From Chitinivorax sp. PXF-14 (GTDB lineage: Bacteria > Pseudomonadota > Gammaproteobacteria > Burkholderiales > SCOH01), in the NCBI RefSeq assembly GCF_040812015.1, contig NZ_JBFNXJ010000020.1:1-64000 (forward strand): a stretch of DNA of 64,000 nucleotides, in the 5' to 3' direction. Below the pieces are notes generated by a model. That model was not told the DNA's origin and ran no database searches. It saw nothing but the letters and a program-made list of their open reading frames with translations. The position numbers were made by a program, and so were the translations under genes. Each line of letters starts with the position of its first letter. The first letter of the stretch is position 1. Of this stretch, positions 34,893 through 42,942 are shown one piece after another.

Positions 34893-35130
34893 ATTTGCTC
34901 CGTCCAAGTAGTCTAAATAAAGGTTTATTGTTGTATGCCACATCTCTAGGGTCTTTCTCATATTCTTATTCGAACTGAACCGCTATGAGTCATGGCAATG
35001 ATATATAGTTGTATACCCGATGGGTATTACCGTTCATAAATTATTCTGACATATTGCTGCGTTGCAATATAGATGTTTATGGCATAAAATATTCCAATTA
35101 GAAAAAAATATTGTAAAAAAGGAGAAATAC
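34893..35130. promoter_or_regulatory. AT-rich divergent control region between WS/DGAT and fatty acyl reductase
   Basis: These 238 bases are strikingly AT-rich for this genome. They hold a 15-base palindrome ATACCC-GAT-GGGTAT (35013-35027) and an inverted repeat ATATTGC-TGCGTT-GCAATAT (35051-35070). The right arm overlaps the reductase -35 box. This is the likely common control point of wax ester synthesis. Confidence 0.6.
35062..35090 (+). promoter_or_regulatory. Probable sigma-70 promoter of the fatty acyl reductase gene
   Basis: TTGCAA (35062-35067) and TAAAAT (35085-35090) are separated by exactly 17 bases, with a 5/6 match of the -10. A predicted start near 35097 leaves about 34 bases of leader before the GTG. 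The -35 lies within the inverted repeat at 35051-35070, so a protein bound there would block it. Confidence 0.6.
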
Positions 35131-37119
35131 GTGTCGTACTTCGTGACGGGAGCTACTGGTTTCATCGGCAGAAACATGATCAAGCGTCTGCTTGAGCGTG
35201 GCGATGCCCCGATTTATATCTTGATTCGCGAATCTTCGCTGTCCAAGCTCGACGAGCTGAAGGCCCAGCTTGGCGGCGCCTCCGAACGCGTCATCCCCGT
35301 GGTCGGTGATCTGACCCAAACGGCCCTGGGTGTATCGGAGCAAGACCAGGCCATGCTGAAGGGCAAGGTTCTGCATTTCTTCCATCTGGCTGCCGTGTAT
35401 GACCTCAAGGCTTCGGCCGAGGCGCAGCAGGCTGCCAACGTCGATGGCACGCGCCATGCGGTGCAACTGGCCGAGGCGATTGATGCCGGGTGCTTCCATC
35501 TGGTGAGCTCGATTGCCGCCGCCGGGCTGTACGAAGGCACCTTCCGCGAAGACATGTTCGAAGAAGCTGAGAACATGTCGCATCCATACTTCCGTACCAA
35601 GCACGATTCCGAAGCGATCGTGCGCAAGGAGTGCAAGATCGCCTGGCGCGTTTACCGCCCCGGTATCGTGGTTGGCCACTCGGAAACTGGCGAGATCGAC
35701 AAGATCGACGGCCCTTACTATTTCTTCAAGCTGATCCAGAAGTTGCGCCGCATGCTCCCCCCGTGGATGCCGGCAATCGGCCTGGACGGCAGCCGCATCA
35801 ATATCGTGCCGGTCGATTTCGTGGTCAATGCCATGGATCACATCGCGCATCTGCCGGGCTATGACGGCCGCTGCTTCCACCTGACTGACCCGGAGCCCTA
35901 CAAGCTCGGCGAGATCCTGGAGATCCTCACCAAGGCAGCCCACGCGCCGCGCTTCGCCGTGCGCCTGAACCCCGCCCTGTTCGGTTTCATCCCCGCCGTG
36001 GTGCGCCAGGGCATGATGATGCTGACGCCAGTGCGCCGCATCCGCGACGCGGTGATGAAGGACCTGGGCCTGCCATCCGACATCATGAAGTTCGTCAACT
36101 ACCCGACCCGCTTCGACAACCGGGATGCCATGCAGCTGCTGAAGCCGGCCGGCATCAAGGTGCCGCGTCTCGAGGACTACGCGTGGCGCCTGTGGGACTA
36201 CTGGGAGCGTCACCTCGATCCGGATCTGCACATCGACCGTTCGCTTGCTGGCAGCGTCAAGGGCAAGATCGTCATGATCACCGGCGGTTCGTCGGGCATC
36301 GGTGAAGCCGCTGCGCTGAAGATTGCACAAGCGGGCGCCACCGTGCTGATCGTTGCGCGCGACCTGGAAAAGCTGGCGGTGACCAAGCAGCATATCGAAG
36401 CCGCCGGCGGTACGGCCTTCATCTACAGCTGCGATCTGTCCGACCTCGACGCGATCGACGGTCTGGCCAAGCAGGTTCTGGCCGACCATGGCGGTGTCGA
36501 TGTGCTGATCAACAACGCGGGTCGCTCCATCCGTCGTGGCATCGAGCTCTCCTACGACCGCTTCCATGACTTCCAGCGCACCATGCAACTCAACTACTTC
36601 GGCTCCCTGCGCCTGACCCTGGGCCTGCTGCCGTCGATGGTCGAGCGCCGCAAGGGTCATGTCATCAATCTGTCGTCGATCGGCGTGCTGACCAATGCGC
36701 CGCGCTTCTCGGCCTATGTCGCCTCCAAGGCCGCGCTGGACGCATTCACGCGCTGCGCCGCGTCGGAGTTCTCGGACAAGGGGATCGAGTTCACCACGAT
36801 CAATATGCCGCTGGTGAAGACCGCGATGACCGCGCCGACCAAGATCTACAACAACGTGCCGATGATCTCGCCGGAAGAGGCTGCAGACTTCATCGCCCAG
36901 GCCATCATCCACAAGCCGCAACGTATCGCGACCAAGCTCGGCATTTTCGCGCAGGTATTGCATGCCATCGCGCCGAAGATGACCCATGTGATCATGAACA
37001 CCTCGTATCGCATGTTCCCCGAGTCCGCCGCCGCGCTGGGCAAGAAGGATGGCGAGGTGCAGGACGTGACGCCCGATCAGCTGGCGATGATGCAGTTGAT
37101 GAAGGGTATTCACATGTAA
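35131..37119 (+). CDS. Fatty acyl-CoA/ACP reductase, alcohol-forming (two-domain SDR)
   Basis: A 662-residue protein closely resembling the Marinobacter Maqu_2220-type reductase (661 residues), which reduces acyl-CoA or acyl-ACP through the aldehyde to the fatty alcohol with NADPH. The N-terminal extended SDR begins FVTGATGFIGRN (GxxGxxG at 7-13) with YFRTKHDSE as YxxxK. The C-terminal classical SDR starts near 383 (ITGGSSGIGEAAAL) and has NNAGRS and AYVASKAALDAF. The GTG start after AAAAAAGGAGAAATAC matches the family N terminus; an upstream in-frame ATG would add 23 odd residues. Divergent from WS/DGAT, so together they form a wax ester pathway. Confidence 0.93.
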   Translation: MSYFVTGATGFIGRNMIKRLLERGDAPIYILIRESSLSKLDELKAQLGGASERVIPVVGDLTQTALGVSEQDQAMLKGKVLHFFHLAAVYDLKASAEAQQAANVDGTRHAVQLAEAIDAGCFHLVSSIAAAGLYEGTFREDMFEEAENMSHPYFRTKHDSEAIVRKECKIAWRVYRPGIVVGHSETGEIDKIDGPYYFFKLIQKLRRMLPPWMPAIGLDGSRINIVPVDFVVNAMDHIAHLPGYDGRCFHLTDPEPYKLGEILEILTKAAHAPRFAVRLNPALFGFIPAVVRQGMMMLTPVRRIRDAVMKDLGLPSDIMKFVNYPTRFDNRDAMQLLKPAGIKVPRLEDYAWRLWDYWERHLDPDLHIDRSLAGSVKGKIVMITGGSSGIGEAAALKIAQAGATVLIVARDLEKLAVTKQHIEAAGGTAFIYSCDLSDLDAIDGLAKQVLADHGGVDVLINNAGRSIRRGIELSYDRFHDFQRTMQLNYFGSLRLTLGLLPSMVERRKGHVINLSSIGVLTNAPRFSAYVASKAALDAFTRCAASEFSDKGIEFTTINMPLVKTAMTAPTKIYNNVPMISPEEAADFIAQAIIHKPQRIATKLGIFAQVLHAIAPKMTHVIMNTSYRMFPESAAALGKKDGEVQDVTPDQLAMMQLMKGIHM

Positions 37120-37248
37120 GTGGTGGCTGCCGCCGTGCGGGGGCTTTACCGGGGCACCCAATCGGTTAAGCTGTGAGAATCCGTGGCCGGCCCTGTCGCA
37201 TATCATGTGCGCCGGGCCGTAATCGGGCTCTTTGTTGCATGCCACATC

Positions 37249-37275
37249 GGGGCTGCCTGCGCAGCCCCGTTTGTT
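37249..37275 (+). terminator. Terminator-like hairpin after the fatty acyl reductase gene
   Basis: GGGGCTGC and GCAGCCCC pair around CTGC, followed by GTTTGTTTA. The T-run is broken, so termination may be partial. It lies 16 bases before the next plus-strand gene. Confidence 0.6.
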
Positions 37276-37291
37276 TATCCGGAGAACAATA

Positions 37292-37567
37292 ATGTCCACC
37301 ATATCCATCGAGCGGAAACATTCCACCACCCTGGCCCATGCCAGGCAATTGGCCGAGCAGGTCGCCGACGATCTCAAGCAGGACTTCGGCCTGGACTGGC
37401 TATGGCAGGGCGATGCGCTGCACTTTCAGCGGCCTGGTGTGAAGGGGCAGCTGTTGGTGGGCAGTGACCGAATCAAGGTTGACGTGAAGCTTGGGCTATT
37501 GATGTCGGCACTCAAGGGGCGCATCGAAACCGAGATTGCCGGCTTTCTCGACGAGAAATTCGGCTGA
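37292..37567 (+). CDS. Polyhydroxyalkanoic acid system family protein
   Basis: A 91-residue protein of the PHA system family (PHA_gran_rgn): starts MSTISIERKHSTTLAHARQLAE, has a helical N-terminal half and a strand-rich C-terminal half ending GRIETEIAGFLDEKFG. Members are found in PHA-making bacteria near phasin or synthase genes, with no defined biochemistry. Here it lies between the fatty acyl reductase and a phasin, which supports a link to carbon storage. CCGGAGAACAATA precedes the ATG. Confidence 0.85.
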   Translation: MSTISIERKHSTTLAHARQLAEQVADDLKQDFGLDWLWQGDALHFQRPGVKGQLLVGSDRIKVDVKLGLLMSALKGRIETEIAGFLDEKFG

Positions 37568-37573
37568 ATCGGA

Positions 37574-38218
37574 TCAAAGCGTCAGCGGGTCAGGGTGCTT
37601 GGCGTAGATGCGGTCCAGAATCGCCTGTTCCCGCTCGACGACGGTATCGATGAAGTGGCTGGCGCCGCCGATCGAGCGAAATGCGTGAAAGCCGCGTTCC
37701 AGCGACTGGTGCAGTTCCATCAGGCCGGCAAGCTGGGCGGGGACGCGCGACAGCGTCAGCAGCGAGCTGACCAGTGGCTTGGTCACGACGCGCTCCAGAT
37801 CGTGCCCGATCAGCGCCATCAGTTCGATCTGATGCTGACGCTCGGCATGGTTGTCGCAGCGGCGGTAGGCCTCGCAATAGTTGCCGTCGTCGATGCTGTC
37901 AACCTGCATCACATCGAACAGTTCCTCGCACAGCCGCTGGTCGAGTGACTGGGATAGGGTGTTGAGTTCGAGCGCGTTGGTCATCGGCGCCACCAGGTGC
38001 TTGGGGAGCAGGCGTTGCAGCTTGGCATGCACGCGCTCCGCCTGCTGGTCGCGCAGGCTGAAATCGTGCGGGCCGTACAGGTCGCTCAGGAAGTAGGTAG
38101 CGGCGTCGTGATAGCGCGGATCGGCGAGCAGGTCCGCATAGGTTTGCCGCAGCCGCCTGGATTGCCAGTCGGCCAGCGCATGGCGTTGTGGGGGCAGGTT
38201 GTTACTGGTATCGCTCAT
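37574..38218 (-). CDS. Conserved protein of unknown function (FFLEELY-motif type)
   Basis: A 214-residue soluble, mostly helical protein. The segment ATYFLSDLYGPHDFSLRDQQ near residue 40 resembles the FFLEELYGPxDF block of a conserved proteobacterial family with no known function. Further helical stretches, ELFDVMQ and FHAFRSIGGASHFIDTVV, follow. No signal peptide, membrane helix or catalytic motif can be seen. It converges with the PHA-system gene with six bases between stops and lies among storage-lipid genes. The family recognition is from memory and only moderately sure. Confidence 0.6.
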   Translation of the reverse strand: MSDTSNNLPPQRHALADWQSRRLRQTYADLLADPRYHDAATYFLSDLYGPHDFSLRDQQAERVHAKLQRLLPKHLVAPMTNALELNTLSQSLDQRLCEELFDVMQVDSIDDGNYCEAYRRCDNHAERQHQIELMALIGHDLERVVTKPLVSSLLTLSRVPAQLAGLMELHQSLERGFHAFRSIGGASHFIDTVVEREQAILDRIYAKHPDPLTL

Positions 38219-38590
38219 GGTCGTGGACTACAGTTTAGAAACAATTATGTGAAGCAGGATCAAGCGTTTCGCGGCCCGTGCCGATGGTGTCCGGCGATGC
38301 CTGGAGATCAAGTCTGGTGCGAGTGGCGAGCCTTGGGTGCGGTCGATGTGTGTAGGGCGCCGGGTACAAGCATCGCACGAGGGCGCAAGCCAAGCCAGCC
38401 CTACCGTACAAGGAATTGACATCGCTCAAAGCGAGCCAGATACTGAGCGATAGACTATATACTCGAAATCCAAAATACAGTGAAAGTCGGCGGCCATGGC
38501 CGCGTCAGCCCTGCCTGGCCAGTGAACTGGACAGGCACTTCGTTGTAACCGGCTCCGCTGGTCACGCGAGTTCAAACAAGGAGAAGAGCA
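38219..38590. other. Intergenic region upstream of the phasin gene
   Basis: No supported gene in these 372 bases. The left part is GC-rich without a clear element and should hold the promoter of the minus-strand conserved gene. The right part holds a strong promoter at 38416-38444 and a leader of about 140 bases before the phasin start. Confidence 0.55.
38416..38444 (+). promoter_or_regulatory. Promoter of the phasin gene with an inverted repeat in the spacer
   Basis: A perfect TTGACA (38416-38421) is separated by 17 bases from GATACT (38439-38444). The spacer contains TCGCT-CAA-AGCGA, a perfect 5-base inverted repeat that could be an operator placed to control transcription. PHA regulators such as PhaR act at phasin promoters, but no PhaR match was recognised. 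Confidence 0.6.
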
Positions 38591-39157
38591 ATGAAATCGT
38601 TGAAAAAGAGCGCAGCCACACAGAAGCCGCTGACGTCGACAGTCGTCGAGTCGGCGAACCAGATCTGGCTGGCAGGCCTGGGTGCCTTTGCCAAGGCGCA
38701 GGTCGAAGGCGGCAAGATCTTCGAGGCGCTGGTGGATGCTGGTCGCCAGATCGAGGACGATGGCCGTCGCCTGGCTGGCGACAAGGTTGAAAAGGTTGCC
38801 GGCAAGGCCGTGGAAACATGGGACAAGCTGGAAACCGTGTTTCAGGACCGTGTCGCACGTTCCCTGTCGCGCCTCGGCGTGCCCAGCGATAGCGAAATCA
38901 AGTCACTTACCAAGCGCATCGACAATCTGAGCAAGATGGTCGATCAATTGCTGGAGCGCGACGGCATCGCCAAGCCCGCCGCGAAGCCGGCTACCAAGGC
39001 TGCCGTGGTGAAGACGGAAAAGGCCGCCAAGCCTGCTGCCGCCGAGAAGAAGCCGGCTGCCGCGAAGAAGCCGGCAGCGCCCAAGGCGCCGGCTGCGAAG
39101 AAGGCAACGGCAGCTGCGGCGCCTGCCGCGGGCGCCGAAGACACCAAGGGCGCATAA
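38591..39157 (+). CDS. Phasin (PhaF/PhaI-like granule-associated protein)
   Basis: A 188-residue granule-associated protein. Residues about 15-120 form the amphipathic helix of the phasin family (SANQIWLAGLGAFAKAQVEGGKIFEALVDAG, then KSLTKRIDNLSKMVDQLLE). The C-terminal 65 residues are an Ala/Lys/Pro-rich tail with KPAA-type repeats, like the histone-H1-like DNA-binding tail of PhaF. Phasins coat PHA granules and PhaF tails help distribute them between daughter cells. AAGGAGAAGAGCA precedes the ATG and a strong promoter lies upstream, so high expression is expected. A PHA synthase is not in the window. Confidence 0.9.
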   Translation: MKSLKKSAATQKPLTSTVVESANQIWLAGLGAFAKAQVEGGKIFEALVDAGRQIEDDGRRLAGDKVEKVAGKAVETWDKLETVFQDRVARSLSRLGVPSDSEIKSLTKRIDNLSKMVDQLLERDGIAKPAAKPATKAAVVKTEKAAKPAAAEKKPAAAKKPAAPKAPAAKKATAAAAPAAGAEDTKGA

Positions 39158-39367
39158 GCCTGGATAGCCGTCGCCTGCCGGTTGTAACGAAAGCAAGGTG
39201 GCAGGCGGCGGTGCTTTGATGTTGAATGACGCTGGGCTTGCGCCCGGCGTTGTGTCGATGGGCCAATTGGCCACGTTCACGGTTGACCCACCAACCGTGG
39301 TTGGGATTGTCGGTGCGCCCCTCTTTTGGGATGAGGGCCGCACTGCTACTGGAAGGCATTACCAAGC
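39158..39367. other. Intergenic region with two palindromes before the first patatin gene
   Basis: It contains GGCCAATTGGCC (39261-39272), a perfect 12-base palindrome, and CCAACC-GT-GGTTGG (39291-39304). They lie 60-110 bases before the patatin-like gene and could be operators. No terminator with a T-run follows the phasin gene. Confidence 0.35.
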
Positions 39368-40612
39368 ATGACAAGCAGCATAGAAACCAGCCCATTCGGC
39401 AACAGAAAACCTCGTATCGGTCTCAATCTGGCTGGCGGTGGTCCGCTCGGCGGGATTTACGAAATCGGTGCATTGTGTGCCTTGCAGGATTCCTTGGAAG
39501 GCATCGACCTCAACGATCTCGATGTTTATGTAGGTGTCTCCGCCGGCAGCCTGGTTGCGGCTGCCATGGCGAATGGCTACTCGCCCTACGATCTGTACCG
39601 CATCCTGATCGAAAACGAGCATCCGCATCAGGATGCATTCCGCCCCGAGCTTTTCCTGCAGCCGGCCTATCGCGAATACTGGCAGCGCGCGCTGGCCATC
39701 CCGAAGGTGTTGCTGGAAGCATGCTGGAAGTTCATCACCCGAGCGGAAGATGCGCAGACCCTGCCGGGCGCGCTGGCCTCGCTGGGGCGTGCGATCCCGA
39801 CCGGGATTTTTGACGTAGGCGCCATCAGCGACTACTTGGCGAATGTGTTTTCCGCGCCAGGCCATAGCAACGATTTCCGCCAGCTCGGCAAGAAGCTGTA
39901 CGTGATTGCAACCGATCTCGATACCGGGCGCTCGGTCAAGTTTGGCGACAAGGGCCATGACCATGTGCCGCTGTCGACTGCTGTCGCTGCAAGCTGTGCG
40001 CTGCCGGGCCTGTACCCACCAGTCGAGATCGACGGCAATTTCTACGTCGATGGCGCCTTGTTGCGCACCCTGCATGCGTCAGTGTCGCTCGATGAAGGCG
40101 CCGACTTCGTGCTGTGCCTGAACCCGCTGGTACCCTACGACGCACGCCAGTACCCGAAGATTGGCCTCGTGCATCACGACAAGCTGGCCAACGGCGGCTT
40201 ACCGGTGGTGTTGTCGCAGACTTTCCGCGCCATCATCCATTCGCGCATGAAGGTGGGCATGGCGAAGTACCGCACGCTGTATCCGCAGGCCGACGTGGTG
40301 CTGTTCGAGCCCAGCCATTCCGATGCCGAAATGTTCTTCGCCAATGTGTTCAGCTACTCGGATCGCCACAAGATCGCCGAACATGCGTTCCAGCGTACCC
40401 GTCAGGATTTGCTGGCGCGCTACGAAGAGCTGGCGCCGATCTTCGAACGCCATGGCATCACCGTGCGGCTCGATCGCCTGCTCGACCCGACCCGCTACCT
40501 GCACTGCCCGGACGACGATGCGGAGCAGAAACGCCGCACCACGACCGACAGGCTTGCCGGGACGCTCGACAAGCTCGAAAGCTGGCTGAAATATCAGGAC
40601 CTGGCAGCCTAG
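39368..40612 (+). CDS. Patatin-like phospholipase 1
   Basis: A 414-residue patatin-domain hydrolase. LNLAGGGPLGGIYEIGAL is the oxyanion-hole glycine loop (residues 19-36), GVSAG has the nucleophile Ser58, and the second dyad residue is the aspartate of VDGALLRTL. A C-terminal region of about 150 residues lies after the patatin core. No signal peptide is present. Patatins hydrolyse phospholipids, triacylglycerols or other acyl esters; here, among wax ester and PHA genes, it may mobilise storage lipid or act on granule-bound lipids (inference). Its terminator is followed by a second patatin gene. Confidence 0.9.
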   Translation: MTSSIETSPFGNRKPRIGLNLAGGGPLGGIYEIGALCALQDSLEGIDLNDLDVYVGVSAGSLVAAAMANGYSPYDLYRILIENEHPHQDAFRPELFLQPAYREYWQRALAIPKVLLEACWKFITRAEDAQTLPGALASLGRAIPTGIFDVGAISDYLANVFSAPGHSNDFRQLGKKLYVIATDLDTGRSVKFGDKGHDHVPLSTAVAASCALPGLYPPVEIDGNFYVDGALLRTLHASVSLDEGADFVLCLNPLVPYDARQYPKIGLVHHDKLANGGLPVVLSQTFRAIIHSRMKVGMAKYRTLYPQADVVLFEPSHSDAEMFFANVFSYSDRHKIAEHAFQRTRQDLLARYEELAPIFERHGITVRLDRLLDPTRYLHCPDDDAEQKRRTTTDRLAGTLDKLESWLKYQDLAA

Positions 40613-40639
40613 CCCGGTGCCGTGATAAGCCTGCCGACC

Positions 40640-40671
40640 AAAGCCCGTCGTCGAGACGGGCTTTATTTTTT
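40640..40671 (+). terminator. Intrinsic terminator between the two patatin genes
   Basis: AAAGCCCGTC and GACGGGCTTT form a 10-base-pair stem around GTCGA, followed by ATTTTTT. It ends the first patatin transcript 49 bases before the second gene. Confidence 0.9.
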
Positions 40672-40719
40672 GGGCGGCGCTTCCTAGGCTGATATAAACA
40701 CAACCATATCTAAGCCACC

Positions 40720-41925
40720 ATGAACGGACCCGCTCAAATTCCGCCCAAGATCGCGCTCGTCCTGTCGGGGGGCGGAGCAAGGGCCGCCTATCAGGTTGGC
40801 GTGCTGCGCGCGATTGCACATATGCTGCCGAAAGACGTCGAGAACCCGTTCAAGATCATCTGCGGCACCTCGGCCGGCGCATTCAACGCGCTGGGGGTGG
40901 CCATGGCGGCGAAGGAGTTTCGCAACGGCATATGCCGGCTCGACTATCTGTGGAAGAACCTGACGCCCGACAAGATCTACCGCACCGATTTCATCACCGT
41001 ATCGACCTACATCTGGCACTGGATCCTGTCGATTCTGCTGGGCGGCTTCGGCAAGCACAACCCGCGTTCCCTGCTCGACAATGCGCCGCTGCGCGAGCTG
41101 TTGATGCGCAACTTCAACCTGGCCTCGATCCAGCAGGCAATCGACACCCAGGCACTCGATGCCCTGGCGATCACTGTGTCGGGTCTGACATCGGGGCAGT
41201 CGATCAGTTTCTTTCAAGGCCAGCCCCATCTGGCGGGCTGGAATCGGGTCCATCGGCTTGGCGTGCCGGGGCCGATCAACGTGGAGACCATCATGGCCTC
41301 GTCGGCGATTCCGTTTGTGTTCCCGGCGGTCAAGCTCAATCGCGAATTCTTTTGCGACGGCTCGATCCGCCAGACCGCGCCGCTCAGCCCGGCCCTGCAC
41401 CTGGGGGCGGAGCGCGTGCTGGTGGTGGGCGTGACGCGGCAGATGCGCTCGCCTGGCGAGCGCCAGTCTGGCAACGGCTATCCGTCGATGGCGCAGGTGA
41501 TTGGCCACATGCTCAATAGTGCGTTCCTGGACGGGATGTCGGCTGACCTGGAGCGGCTGGAGCGCGTCAACAACACGGTGGGGCTGGTCCCACCTGAGGT
41601 ACGGGCGCAGGCACAGCTGGCGCTTCATCACGTCGACGTGCTGGTGGTGCACCCGAGCCGCGATCTGGACGAGATTGCATCCCGCCATACCGCACGCTTC
41701 CCGCCGATGATACGTTTCCTGCTGCGTGGCGTTGGTGGCCTGCGCCGCCGTGGGTCGGTGCTGGCCAGCTATCTGCTGTTCGAAAAGACCTATACGCGCG
41801 AGCTGATCCGGCTCGGCTACGACGACACCATGCGCCAGCGCGAGGCCGTGCTCGAATTCCTCGGCCATGCGCCGCCAGCCGCCGCGGTACCGGCCCAGCC
41901 GCCGGAAACGACGTGCACCGCCTGA
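40720..41925 (+). CDS. Patatin-like phospholipase 2
   Basis: A 401-residue patatin-domain protein. LVLSGGGARAAYQVGVLRAI is the oxyanion loop, CGTSAGAF contains the nucleophile Ser51, and FFCDGSIRQTAPLSPA has the catalytic Asp. It belongs to a different patatin subfamily from the preceding gene and starts with a single ATG without a strong ribosome-binding site. No signal peptide is seen. The neighbour genes suggest lipid turnover; a phospholipase or triacylglycerol lipase role cannot be decided. Confidence 0.9.
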   Translation: MNGPAQIPPKIALVLSGGGARAAYQVGVLRAIAHMLPKDVENPFKIICGTSAGAFNALGVAMAAKEFRNGICRLDYLWKNLTPDKIYRTDFITVSTYIWHWILSILLGGFGKHNPRSLLDNAPLRELLMRNFNLASIQQAIDTQALDALAITVSGLTSGQSISFFQGQPHLAGWNRVHRLGVPGPINVETIMASSAIPFVFPAVKLNREFFCDGSIRQTAPLSPALHLGAERVLVVGVTRQMRSPGERQSGNGYPSMAQVIGHMLNSAFLDGMSADLERLERVNNTVGLVPPEVRAQAQLALHHVDVLVVHPSRDLDEIASRHTARFPPMIRFLLRGVGGLRRRGSVLASYLLFEKTYTRELIRLGYDDTMRQREAVLEFLGHAPPAAAVPAQPPETTCTA

Positions 41926-42079
41926 GTCGAATTTGTTGAGCGGGATCAAGCTGCCAGCCCAGGCGACGCGGCAACATGGGGAGTGCGCAGGGCAGGCCAG
42001 GTTGGCCCGTGCCGCAAGTGTTTGCCGCCATCTCACGCCCAGCATTTAGAATACGCACCGGTCACTTTCAATCGCTTTC

Positions 42080-42883
42080 ATGTTTTCTCAACTTCGCATC
42101 CTGATCGGCGCTGCCGGCGTGCCGCCCGACGACAATACCCGTGCCTACGAGTGGGAGCGCCGCCTGCATTGGCTGATGCTGTGCGTGGCCCTGCTGGCGG
42201 TGCCCACCTACTATCTGGATGAGATCGCCTCGGCGCGGGTGCTGCATTTGATCGGCGAGTGGATGGACGCAATCATCCTTGCCGCCTTTACCTTCGAGCT
42301 GTTGTGGATGCTGTCCGTGGTGAAGCAGAGGCAGCGCTATTTGCTATACAACTGGCTCGATCTGCTGATCATCGCGGCCAGTGCGGCGAGCTTTGCCGGT
42401 GCCGGCACCGAGTGGGTGGCGTTGGCACGGGTGCTGCGGCTGACGGCGATCGCCATGATGCTGGTCAGGGTGATGAGCTCGGTGCGGCGTTTGTTCTCGC
42501 CCGACGGCCTGCCCTACATCCTGGCATTCGGCGTGGCCACCATGCTGGTCGGCGGGGCGGTGTTCTATTGGCTCGAACCTACCGTGCAATCGTTCGGCGA
42601 GGGCATCTGGCTTGCCTTCACCACGGCCGCCACGGTAGGGTACGGTGACCTGGTGCCGACGACGATCACCGCGCGCGTGTTTGCGATCCTGCTGGTGCTG
42701 GTCGGCTACAGCATGCTGAGCGCGGTGACGGCGAGTATCGCCGCCATCTTCATCGGCGAGGATGAAAAGCGGTTGAGGCGTGACATGCATCGCGACATTC
42801 AACACCTGCAGCATGAAGTCACTCAGCTCAAACACGAGTTGCAAGCGATCAGGCGTTTGTTGGAAGATCGGCAACGCGATTGA
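42080..42883 (+). CDS. Voltage-gated-type ion channel (potassium selective)
   Basis: A 267-residue inner-membrane channel. Hydrophobic segments at about 30-46, 60-80, 92-108 and an S4-like helix with regularly spaced arginines (ARVLRLTAIAMMLVRVMSSVRR) are followed by the pore region. The selectivity filter TVGYGD (185-190) indicates potassium selectivity. After the last helix comes a charged coiled coil (about 225-267). Homologues include KvAP-like bacterial channels. dsbB follows directly, possibly overlapping. Confidence 0.93.
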   Translation: MFSQLRILIGAAGVPPDDNTRAYEWERRLHWLMLCVALLAVPTYYLDEIASARVLHLIGEWMDAIILAAFTFELLWMLSVVKQRQRYLLYNWLDLLIIAASAASFAGAGTEWVALARVLRLTAIAMMLVRVMSSVRRLFSPDGLPYILAFGVATMLVGGAVFYWLEPTVQSFGEGIWLAFTTAATVGYGDLVPTTITARVFAILLVLVGYSMLSAVTASIAAIFIGEDEKRLRRDMHRDIQHLQHEVTQLKHELQAIRRLLEDRQRD

Positions 42884-42942
42884 ACACTTCACCCGACAAC
42901 GGGTCTACCGGGCCTCACGTTTATTACACCCAATCACTCTCT

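Noticed and set aside
35062-35130. Upstream in-frame ATG giving the fatty acyl reductase 23 extra residues
   Set aside because: The extra residues do not match the family N terminus and overlap the promoter. The GTG after AAGGAG gives the family start.
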